NCBI RefSeq assembly: GCF_018343625.1
Contig: NZ_JAGYPG010000001.1
Coordinates: 1,375,411 to 1,439,410 of the forward strand
From: Lederbergia citri
Lineage (GTDB): Bacteria; Bacillota; Bacilli; Bacillales; Bacillaceae_C
Direction of reading: 5' to 3'
DNA: 64,000 bases
Made by a program: the position numbers and the translations under genes. How positions within the stretch are numbered: the first letter of the stretch is position 1; each line of letters opens with the position of its first letter. Of the stretch, positions 56,969 to 64,000 are shown piece by piece. The notes beneath the pieces are model-generated. The model did not search any database. It saw nothing but the letters and a program-made list of their open reading frames with translations, and was not told where the DNA came from.

Positions 56969-59345
56969 CACTGTTATCAGCTCTTTCTTTATGATCAATT
57001 AAACATTTATGATTTATATTACTTGAACTGTCAAAAAAGAAAGTTTTCCCATTAGGTAGCTTCATATTCAATGGTATATCTTTCGGTCCATTTACCATAA
57101 TGCTGAATTGTTTCTCATTTATTCTCCACTCTACATATACTAAGCCGTATGGAGTAGCTACCGAACCTTTTGCCGATAAAAGATTTCCTAGTTTAGGCTG
57201 AACCAAAATTCTTTCAAATCCAGGTAAATCAGGTTGGACTCCTAATATTTCAGATGTAAATTCATATAACGGAGCTGCCCCCCAAGCATGGCAATCACTT
57301 CTTTGGATAACCGGATCCTCTACCCATGTTGTTAAGTTTAACTCGACCATATTACGCCAAATATCCCATAAATCAAATGATCGATCATAAAGAGAAGTCT
57401 TAGATAATGCTCTAAAAAGGAAGAACGCCATAGCATATGAAACCTGTGAAAGAGTCTTGTCATTAAGCACTTTCTCCATAACATTGACTGCTTTTTCATC
57501 CCCGATCACATTGGATAGAACACTCCAAATTTGGACATGCTGACTATATTCCTCAACATTTGGTCCATCACGAAAAAGCTGCTTTTCTTCTGACCAACAA
57601 TGCAGAAGAATTGCGTGCTTAAGCTTTTCCGCTCTTTCTTGATATTCTCTAGCCACATCCTGCCGTCCTGTCCATTCATTTAGTTCTGCTCCTTTTTGTA
57701 AGGCAACCGCATACATTAAATTATAAATAGTTAAAGGGCCGTTTGCTACTGCTCCTGGAATTCCGAATGGCCATTCCTCTACCCAATCAACAAAATTCCA
57801 ATAGGAACTTGAAAGATTATCAACAAGCCCTTCTGAGCCTACCTTTCGCTCAAACCAATCTAATACTGCATCCATCGTAGGGCGGTATCGTTTCACTAAA
57901 TCTACATCACCAAAATACATATAGTGGTCGTGCAGCATAAGAATCCAATATATTGAAAAGCCCGGGATGACTTGAGGCAAAACAGATGGATATCTACTTT
58001 GCAACATGCCTGAAGGCAACAAAGAACTATGGAAATCAAAAATTGCTTTACGGGCTAATCTATCATCGCCGCTAATAGCGTATGTAAATAAAATTTGTAA
58101 TCTTGTATCCATTGCATATTGTAATTGCTCATAGTACGGACAATCTTCATATGTTTCATGCATGCAACGTTTTAATGTTCGAACGCTTACATCCCAAAGA
58201 GGGGTTAATGAAGGATCAGAGCTTTGAAAATCTGCTTTCACATCTAATGGATATCCCGTCTCCCTATAAGAAAAAGAATGGATTGTAATGGGTTGATCTC
58301 CTGCTTCAATTTCTAGTTTCACAAATCGAAAAGTCCGCCACCAAAATGGTTCATACACTTCCTGTCTTTCCTTTGTACCACTCCCACTCACGATATATAT
58401 ATCAGAATCACCTAGAAGCTTACTTCCTTTTGAAAAATCATCACGTACTCTTTTTATTCTTCTTCCTGTTTCTGGATCTTCTTTTTCATAACACTCGGAA
58501 GATAATATACTGAGTTTCGCTCCTTTTCCACCTGAGACCTTAATATTTAGATAACCGGTTGTCAATTCACCCGCGTCAAGTTCTACTATAAATCGAGAGT
58601 TTCGGTCGATAAATAGAGAGTGATCTTTATTTGTAAAATCTTTTTTTGAGATAGCATCTCCTTCAGTACGCATGATTCTGAGAAATAATTTTTCATCTTC
58701 ATATAAAAAGGGAACACTGCGGCTTGTTAATTGCCAAGGTGTCAGTAATCCATGATCTAACTGAGGATCCAGAAATGGAACTGCCTCACTCCAATTACTA
58801 TCGTCGTAATCAATTTTTTCCCAACCATGGGGAAGATCAACTCCATTTACTCTTTCTACTCCACCAAGCCAAGTGGATGAAATCCAAGATTCGGCTTCAT
58901 AATGAATAGCGATGTCTTTAAAACATTTCCATTTATTATCAGTATGAAGAGTTTCGACTATCTCTCCTTTACTCGTTTTCAAGCTTCCTTCCAAAAGGAA
59001 CCCACCATTTGGCGAATGCCAAATTGATTCGGGGCTAGGGTGTGAACTATTAGAGGAGTAATGAACTACCTTAACAGCTAATACATTTTTCCCTACATTC
59101 AAATAAGCTGAAAGATTTACAGTTTCATAATAGTGGCTATAATTATCACCTTTTAAAGGACCAACACAAATAGATTGTCCGTTGAGAAAAAGACGGTATC
59201 TGCTGTCTGCACTTACATTTACGACTAGTTGGCAGTCATTATTTTCAACATGGAATGTTCGTCTAAAATAGACAATTTCATGTTGAAGTGGAAATGAGTC
59301 CTCTGACCAAATCCATTTCGCCACCCAGCGCTTATTTTCTTCCAT
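56958..59345 (-). CDS. Alpha-L-rhamnosidase-like glycoside hydrolase (GH78)
   Basis: 795 residues, no signal peptide, so intracellular. N-terminal beta domains (about 1-370; RYRLFLNGQSICVGPLKGD is the Bac_rhamnosid_N type), an (alpha/alpha)6 barrel (about 380-700) with the general-acid region YEDCPYYEQLQYAMDTRLQ in place of the classic DCPTRxE, SSYWNFVDWVEEWPFG, and a C-terminal beta domain. Slightly shorter than most GH78 enzymes. It overlaps murG by 14 bases and the Gfo/Idh gene by 11 bases. It probably releases rhamnose or a related deoxysugar from imported oligosaccharides or glycosides. Confidence 0.88.
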   Translation of the reverse strand: MEENKRWVAKWIWSEDSFPLQHEIVYFRRTFHVENNDCQLVVNVSADSRYRLFLNGQSICVGPLKGDNYSHYYETVNLSAYLNVGKNVLAVKVVHYSSNSSHPSPESIWHSPNGGFLLEGSLKTSKGEIVETLHTDNKWKCFKDIAIHYEAESWISSTWLGGVERVNGVDLPHGWEKIDYDDSNWSEAVPFLDPQLDHGLLTPWQLTSRSVPFLYEDEKLFLRIMRTEGDAISKKDFTNKDHSLFIDRNSRFIVELDAGELTTGYLNIKVSGGKGAKLSILSSECYEKEDPETGRRIKRVRDDFSKGSKLLGDSDIYIVSGSGTKERQEVYEPFWWRTFRFVKLEIEAGDQPITIHSFSYRETGYPLDVKADFQSSDPSLTPLWDVSVRTLKRCMHETYEDCPYYEQLQYAMDTRLQILFTYAISGDDRLARKAIFDFHSSLLPSGMLQSRYPSVLPQVIPGFSIYWILMLHDHYMYFGDVDLVKRYRPTMDAVLDWFERKVGSEGLVDNLSSSYWNFVDWVEEWPFGIPGAVANGPLTIYNLMYAVALQKGAELNEWTGRQDVAREYQERAEKLKHAILLHCWSEEKQLFRDGPNVEEYSQHVQIWSVLSNVIGDEKAVNVMEKVLNDKTLSQVSYAMAFFLFRALSKTSLYDRSFDLWDIWRNMVELNLTTWVEDPVIQRSDCHAWGAAPLYEFTSEILGVQPDLPGFERILVQPKLGNLLSAKGSVATPYGLVYVEWRINEKQFSIMVNGPKDIPLNMKLPNGKTFFFDSSSNINHKCLIDHKERADNSDGK

Positions 59346-60411
59346 TATGTTCTCTCCCTATTTCATTAATTAAAAATGATAGAGCGTCTTTCTTTGAATA
59401 AGAATTCATCGATATTTTCATCTCTCTTCTTTTGTCTTTGACCAGTTCTAAGTAAGCTAATAAATTATGGGAGGTAAGTTCCTTTTCTTCTAAAGTGATT
59501 GAATATCCTTTTTCCTCGAATAATTTTGCATTTAATATTTGGTCACCCCTGCTTTGTTGTAAGGATAATGGGATGATAATCATCGGTATTTTTAGTGCAA
59601 GAAACTCAAAAATTGAATTTGAACCTCCGCGTGTAATGACAATATCTGTGGCTGCCAAAATATCGGCAAGCTCATTATGTATGTATTCAAATTGTTTATA
59701 TCCTTTTATATCAGTCAAATGTGGATCGATATTATTCTTTCCACATATATGGACTATCTGATATTTCTTTGTTAATTGTTCAATAGCCGCGTGAACGGTT
59801 TCATTAATTTTTTTAGCACCTAAGCTGCCGCCCATAATGGTCAAAATTGGAAGCTTTGTATGGAAATCGAGATATTTTCTTCCCTTTTCTGCTGAACCTA
59901 GTAAGATTTCCCTTCTTATAGGCGATCCAATAAACATAGTTTTATTTTCGGGAAAATATTTAACCGTTTCTTCGAAGGAAGTAAAGATTTTCGTAGCAAA
60001 TCTTTTTGATATTTTATTTGCGAGACCTGGCGTTAAATCACTTTCGTGAATATAAATTGGAATTTTCAATACTTTTGCCGCAATGATAACGGGAACTGAG
60101 ACAAAACCTCCCTTAGAGAAAACAATATTTGGTTTTAGCTTACGCAATACAGTTCTTGCTTCTACACAACCTTTAAATACTCTAAATATATCAGTAATAT
60201 TTTCAAAGGATATATATCTTCTCAACTTACCACTACTAATACCGTAGTAGCGGATGTTTATATTTTCAATTAAGTTTTTTTCAATTCCACTTTTTGACCC
60301 GATGTAAAAAATATTCCATTCCTCTTTATTTAACTCTCGAATAATTGCAATATTAGGTGTCACATGTCCCGCAGATCCCCCGCCGGTAAATACAATATTT
60401 CTTTTTTCCAT
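59332..60411 (-). CDS. murG: MurG-type UDP-GlcNAc glycosyltransferase (probable second copy)
   Basis: 359 residues, full GT28 architecture: GGGSAGHVTPN loop, SKGGFVSVPVIIAAKVL, HESDLTPGLANKI, MGGSLGAKKIN, and the UDP-GlcNAc site RGGSNSIFEFLALKIP with LQQSRGDQILNA. This variant set resembles the extra MurG of the Bacillus cereus group more than the division-cluster copy. It transfers GlcNAc to lipid I in the classic role. Here it leads a sugar catabolic operon, not a dcw cluster, so it is likely a paralogue; whether it acts on lipid I is unproven. Confidence 0.85.
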   Translation of the reverse strand: MEKRNIVFTGGGSAGHVTPNIAIIRELNKEEWNIFYIGSKSGIEKNLIENINIRYYGISSGKLRRYISFENITDIFRVFKGCVEARTVLRKLKPNIVFSKGGFVSVPVIIAAKVLKIPIYIHESDLTPGLANKISKRFATKIFTSFEETVKYFPENKTMFIGSPIRREILLGSAEKGRKYLDFHTKLPILTIMGGSLGAKKINETVHAAIEQLTKKYQIVHICGKNNIDPHLTDIKGYKQFEYIHNELADILAATDIVITRGGSNSIFEFLALKIPMIIIPLSLQQSRGDQILNAKLFEEKGYSITLEEKELTSHNLLAYLELVKDKRREMKISMNSYSKKDALSFLINEIGREHNGRK

Positions 60412-60480
60412 ATTGCCTCCTAGGATATACAGATACTTTCTTCTAGTATAGGGGAAAACAACCTTACGTTCTATAAAAAA

Positions 60481-60494
60481 TGAAAACGTTTTTT
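60481..60494. promoter_or_regulatory. cre-like site in the divergent promoter region
   Basis: TGAAAACGTTTTTT matches the CcpA operator consensus TGWNANCGNTNWCA except for the last two bases. It lies between the start of the minus-strand operon (60411) and the plus-strand isomerase (60582). A LacI-family operator is an alternative reading. No strong -35/-10 pair was identified. Confidence 0.5.
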
Positions 60495-60581
60495 AAAGGG
60501 AATTTTATCAATGAAGTAGAATTATTATGTAATGAGATTTAATAATCTTTGATTTTTTTGATATAAAGGAGTGGTTTATCT

Positions 60582-61409
60582 ATGCCATATTTATCATTAA
60601 GTACATGGAGTTTACATCGAAATCTCGGACCACTGTATTGGACAGTCTGGGATGATGAGCAACAGAAACATGTGGTTCAAGTAGAGCCCCAACCTGAAAT
60701 TACTACTCTTCTTGAATTACCGGCTATTTTAGCATCTAAAGGATATAAAGCTATAGAGATATGCCATTTCCATTTTCCGACGACAGACTCCGACTATTTA
60801 CAAAAGTTAAATAAAGCTTGCAATGAAGCAGGTATAATGTTCAACACTCTTTTATTGGATTACGGAGATATAACATCTGAGGATGAAATTCGTAGAGAAG
60901 CGGATATAAAATTAATGAAAGACTGGATTGAAATTGCTGGTGAAGCCGGAGCAAGACAAATTAGGATAATTGCTGGTGATGCTTCACCTGAAGATAATCC
61001 CGCACTTGTTCGATCATCAGAAATTTTAACGAATCTTATAGAATTTGCCAATAAATTTGGAGTGAAAATTATAACCGAAAATTTCCATTCACTTACATCG
61101 ACTGCTGATAACTGCATTAAACTTGTTGAAAATTGCAATGAAGAATTAGGACTTATTGCTGATTTTGGAAATTTTAAAGGTGAAACTAAATATGATGAAA
61201 TCAAAAAAATACTCCCTTATAGTCAATCCGTCCATGCAAAGCCTGAGATGGATGCGGAGGGGATTCCAGATGAAAATGAATTTCATAAATGTCTAGATCC
61301 TTTAGTTGCAACCAACTACAATGGCCCCATCAATATAATATATGATGGTCCTGGAAATATGTGGGAAGGAATTGAAAGAGTTAGAAAAATAGTAGAGTCA
61401 TATTTATAA
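60582..61409 (+). CDS. Xylose isomerase-like TIM barrel (divergent copy)
   Basis: 275 residues, ATG 60582 with AAAGGAG upstream. Metal-ligand candidates Glu in VKIITENFHSLTS, Asp in LGLIADFGNFKGE, His in SQSVHAKPEMDAEG; in the last strand the usual Glu is Asp (PINIIYDGPGNMWEG), so the metal site is altered. The insert LYWTVWDDEQQKHVVQVEPQ near residue 17 is unusual. Transcribed away from the operon from the same promoter region; function unknown. Confidence 0.85.
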   Translation: MPYLSLSTWSLHRNLGPLYWTVWDDEQQKHVVQVEPQPEITTLLELPAILASKGYKAIEICHFHFPTTDSDYLQKLNKACNEAGIMFNTLLLDYGDITSEDEIRREADIKLMKDWIEIAGEAGARQIRIIAGDASPEDNPALVRSSEILTNLIEFANKFGVKIITENFHSLTSTADNCIKLVENCNEELGLIADFGNFKGETKYDEIKKILPYSQSVHAKPEMDAEGIPDENEFHKCLDPLVATNYNGPINIIYDGPGNMWEGIERVRKIVESYL

Positions 61410-61418
61410 TGAGAAAAG

Positions 61419-61483
61419 TGCAAGCGCTTGTTCAGCGACGGACAGTCCCGTCATGTAAAGGACAAGAAGTTTGCTATTAGATA
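61419..61483. repeat. Truncated dispersed repeat
   Basis: Short block downstream of the plus-strand isomerase. AAGGACAAGAAGTTTGCTA (61458-61476) is the exact inverse of 22998-23016, and the preceding AAGCGCTTGTTCAGCGA resembles the other end of that element, so this is an internally deleted copy of the hemB-hemL repeat. Confidence 0.7.
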
Positions 61484-61553
61484 TTAACTTGTATTACATA
61501 TGTAATGACTAAAAAAAATTCTCTACAACACTATAATAATTTATTTAACTAAT

Positions 61554-61591
61554 AGAAAGGTCTCCCCACTATAAAATAGTGGAAGAGACCT
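61554..61591. terminator. Bidirectional terminator
   Basis: Stem AAAGGTCTC-CCACTA / TAGTGG-GAGACCTTT followed by TTTTT on the plus strand, between the convergent isomerase and binding-protein genes. Confidence 0.88.
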
Positions 61592-61606
61592 TTTTGTATG
61601 ACAATA

Positions 61607-63265
61607 TTAGTTACCAGCAATTTTTGCTTTGTTATCTTGCCATTTTTTAGTTTTGTATTCTAATAATTTGCCATATCCGACAGCTTGAGCATCTTTTTCA
61701 GCTTGATCTAAGATTTTTAGAACATCAGCTTCACTCTTAGCATGAAGTGCTTTTGCTCTCGCTTCGTCATATATTTCGTTGACACGTTGCTCTGCCATAC
61801 CTTCTTCCGTTTCTGGAAGTGGAGATAGGTTAGAGAACTCAGTACTATTTGCTTGTGTTTTCCAAGTGATGCTCGTTTGGTATTTAGTTGCCCAGTTTTG
61901 TTGGTCTTCTGGCAACGTCATTTCGTATGCTGTTTTGGATTTGTCGATATAAACTACGTTACCAACCCATTGAAGGCTATTTGTAACGTTCATTAATTTA
62001 TCGCGATTTTCAACATCAGTTGTATATTTTTCTGTGAATACCGGAGCTTCTTCAATGCCGTTAATAGATTGTGTTCCTTCCCAATATAAGCCTTCTGGTC
62101 CCCAGAAAATAGTACGTTGACCTTCTGGACCTACCATCCAATCATAGAAAGCAAAGATCGCTTCAGGGTTTTTAGCAGCTTTCGTAATGACACTTACGTT
62201 CCAGCCAAGCTGATTCCATGTTCCTGGAGTGATTTTTTCCTTGTTCAATCCTTCTTTATGGATTGGCCAAATCATTTTTAATCCAGCATCTGGATCTTCA
62301 GCTTTTAATGTAGTATCAGCTAAGTTAGCATTTTCAGTTGGTGAACTATCTGCAAATACTGCAAATTTACCAGAAACAATTTTTTCTTTTACTTGCTCAG
62401 CAGTTTGAGTCAAAGTATCTTGTGAAATTAATCTTTCACTATACAGTTTATTCATATAAACCATAGCTTCTCTAAATACAGGGTCTGTAAAGATAGAAGA
62501 TAGTTTATCACCATCTGGAACAAAATGATTACTCATGAAAAGGTTTGGATGTTCTTCACCAAATGCGGAATATAGAACGTCTAGTCCTCCACCTTGTCCT
62601 GCTTCAAATGGTACAACATCTGGATATTTTTCTTTAACTTGCTTCAAGAATGCATATAAATCATCAGTCGTTTCTAATTTAGGTGAACCTAGTTCTTTAT
62701 AGATTTTATCATTTACAACATAACCTGTATTTCCATTTGGCTGTGTTGTATACCAGTTAGGGATTGCATAAATATGTCCATCTTCTGCACGAAGCATATT
62801 AAGTGTAGATTCTCCAACCCATTCTTTAATGTTTGGATATTTATCGATATACTCATCAAGCGGAACGAGCATATCTGCTTCACGAAGTCTGTCCAAATCT
62901 GCATTGCGATCTAACCACATAACATCTGGAAGGTCGTTACCAACAATCATTGTATTGAATTTTTGTGCAGCATTACCACCAGAGCTAACTGCCTTTACAT
63001 TAACTTTTTTGTTTTCTTTAATCCACTTTGTGGCTAAGTCTTCGCCCCAAGTAGGCATTGTATACCAGTCATAGTGACCATACATTGTATATTCTAATTC
63101 GTCTTCTCCTAGAACAAATCCTTCACCCTTTGTGCCGGAATTTGATCCCCCTTTATCATTGCCTTCATTGTCGCCGGAGCTACCTTTTGAACATCCGGAA
63201 AGTACACTAAAGGCCATGAGTAGAGCAACTAGAGATAAAGTCAAAAACTTCATCTTGTTTCTCAT
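61607..63265 (-). CDS. ABC transporter extracellular sugar-binding lipoprotein
   Basis: 552 residues. Lipoprotein signal with lipobox LSGC, then a Gly/Ser/Asn/Asp-rich linker and a large cluster-type solute-binding domain of the LplA/YtcQ kind used for oligosaccharides (length over 500 residues). SBP_bac_1 features: NDLPDVMWLDRNADLDRL, and W-rich segments (YWEGTQSINGIEEAP). Lies 62 bases downstream of a permease of the same system. The neighbouring rhamnosidase suggests a rhamnose-containing ligand, but the ligand cannot be read from sequence. Confidence 0.9.
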   Translation of the reverse strand: MRNKMKFLTLSLVALLMAFSVLSGCSKGSSGDNEGNDKGGSNSGTKGEGFVLGEDELEYTMYGHYDWYTMPTWGEDLATKWIKENKKVNVKAVSSGGNAAQKFNTMIVGNDLPDVMWLDRNADLDRLREADMLVPLDEYIDKYPNIKEWVGESTLNMLRAEDGHIYAIPNWYTTQPNGNTGYVVNDKIYKELGSPKLETTDDLYAFLKQVKEKYPDVVPFEAGQGGGLDVLYSAFGEEHPNLFMSNHFVPDGDKLSSIFTDPVFREAMVYMNKLYSERLISQDTLTQTAEQVKEKIVSGKFAVFADSSPTENANLADTTLKAEDPDAGLKMIWPIHKEGLNKEKITPGTWNQLGWNVSVITKAAKNPEAIFAFYDWMVGPEGQRTIFWGPEGLYWEGTQSINGIEEAPVFTEKYTTDVENRDKLMNVTNSLQWVGNVVYIDKSKTAYEMTLPEDQQNWATKYQTSITWKTQANSTEFSNLSPLPETEEGMAEQRVNEIYDEARAKALHAKSEADVLKILDQAEKDAQAVGYGKLLEYKTKKWQDNKAKIAGN

Positions 63266-63327
63266 TTCTTTTCCCCCTTGTATTTATCTTTTTATATATT
63301 TAAAGCTTGCACTTTAAATCAAGTTGA

Positions 63328-64000
63328 TTACCCTTTCAAAGAGCCGACCAATACCCCTTTAACGAAGTACTTCTGAACAAATGGGTATACACAAATGATC
63401 GGTATCGTTGCAACCATCATGGTCGCCATCGATAGGGATTTTGTAGAAACTGATTTTAGTTTCTGCATATGAGCTGCAGCAGTTGAATCAGCCTGAGCCA
63501 TTTGCTCCGTCATAATATTAGAGCTAAGGATTTGCTGTAACATCGTTTGGATTGGCAATAATTTTTGATCTGAAATATAGATGCTTGGAGAGAACCAATC
63601 ATTCCAATGATAAACAGCTGTAAATAAAGATAATGTTGCGATTACTGGACCGGAAAGCGGAAGGATGATTCTGAAGAATGTTCCCCAATATCCACATCCA
63701 TCAACTTTAGCCGATTCTTCAAGCCCTGCAGGCAAGCCTTGGAAGAAGGTCCGGAAGATGATCATATTCCATACGCTGATTAAGCCTGGAATAATCATGA
63801 CCCAAAATGTATTGAAAAGTCCTAATCCTCTAATCAATAGGAACGTAGGAATCAAACCACCACTGAAAAACATCGTGACGACACAGAAAATCATATAGTA
63901 GTTTCTACCAATCAATTCTCTTCTCGACATTCCGTATGCGAAAATCGCAGTAAACATAACAGCTGTTGCCGTTCCGATTACGGTACGAAGAATAGAGATT
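63328..64000 (-). CDS. Carbohydrate ABC transporter permease (YtcP/LplC type), 5' end outside window
   Basis: At least 224 codons; the frame is open through the right edge (upstream in-frame residues ISILRTVIGTATAV), so the true start is beyond 64000. MalG-type permease with the EAA loop EESAKVDGCGYWGTFFRIILP (family EAAxxDGA, here DGC) and C-terminal FVQKYFVKGVLVGSLKG, the usual end of this family. Several membrane helices. A second permease gene is expected upstream, and the ATPase is probably a shared MsmX-type protein encoded elsewhere. Confidence 0.93.
   Translation of the reverse strand, partial: ISILRTVIGTATAVMFTAIFAYGMSRRELIGRNYYMIFCVVTMFFSGGLIPTFLLIRGLGLFNTFWVMIIPGLISVWNMIIFRTFFQGLPAGLEESAKVDGCGYWGTFFRIILPLSGPVIATLSLFTAVYHWNDWFSPSIYISDQKLLPIQTMLQQILSSNIMTEQMAQADSTAAAHMQKLKSVSTKSLSMATMMVATIPIICVYPFVQKYFVKGVLVGSLKG

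Noticed and set aside
61423..61436. cre-like sequence TGCAAGCGCTTGTT
   Set aside because: It forms the end of the dispersed repeat and lies downstream of the isomerase gene, not in a promoter.

Overview
The window is about 64 kb of AT-rich chromosome from a spore-forming Bacillaceae (Bacillus sensu lato). Evidence: spore genes (spoIIB, spoVID, ysxE, gerM, lonB), Gram-positive ribosome binding sites, a valS T-box, a PerR-type box before hemA, and gene order that follows the Bacillus subtilis radC-maf-spoIIB-comC-folC-valS-ysxE-spoVID-hem-ysxC-lonA-lonB-clpX-tig and racE/gerM-rph-ysnA-ysnB blocks. The species cannot be fixed from the sequence alone.

Region 1 (1-2.9 kb, minus strand): start of mreB, radC, maf, spoIIB. 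Region 2 (3-14.1 kb): a complete type IV pilus locus (pilB, pilT, pilC, pilin, prepilin peptidase, pilM, pilN, pilO) at the position where B. subtilis has only comC. It also holds three minor-pilin-like genes, one of them a divergent prepilin with a predicted beta-solenoid, and a VanW/G5 lipoprotein gene broken by an in-frame stop. Region 3 (14.3-21.2 kb): folC, T-box-controlled valS, a small divergent membrane protein, ysxE and spoVID. Region 4 (21.6-28.1 kb): haem operon hemA-X-C-D-B-L, with a dispersed repeat between hemB and hemL. Region 5 (28.3-38 kb): ysxD, engB, lonA (with an unusual leader), lonB (sigma-F-like promoter), clpX, tig and a TPR protein. Region 6 (38.2-41.7 kb): tRNA-Arg(UCU), a small helical protein, a split ChrA transporter and a ROK regulator, where B. 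subtilis has ilv-leu. Region 7 (41.7-48.6 kb): ysnB, rdgB, rph, gerM, an inserted NlpC/P60 hydrolase, racE and a MarR regulator.

Region 8 (48.7-64 kb) is accessory. A GC-richer repeat/RNA-like block marks the point where colinearity with B. subtilis ends. Beyond it a ten-gene minus-strand run appears to form one operon: MurG paralogue, GH78 rhamnosidase, Gfo/Idh oxidoreductase, two xylose-isomerase-like TIM barrels, PfkB kinase, SDR, YbhE-like lactonase, second Gfo/Idh, third TIM barrel, terminator. A divergent fourth TIM barrel shares the promoter region, which holds a cre-like site. Next to it are an oligosaccharide ABC binding protein and permease. The set suggests uptake of a rhamnose-containing glycoside, intracellular trimming, oxidation, lactone hydrolysis, epimerisation and phosphorylation, but no dehydratase or aldolase is present, so the pathway is unassigned and is the best candidate for something undescribed.

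The window also holds several dispersed GC-rich repeats related to each other, a 21-bp tandem array, and many clear rho-independent terminators that define transcription units.
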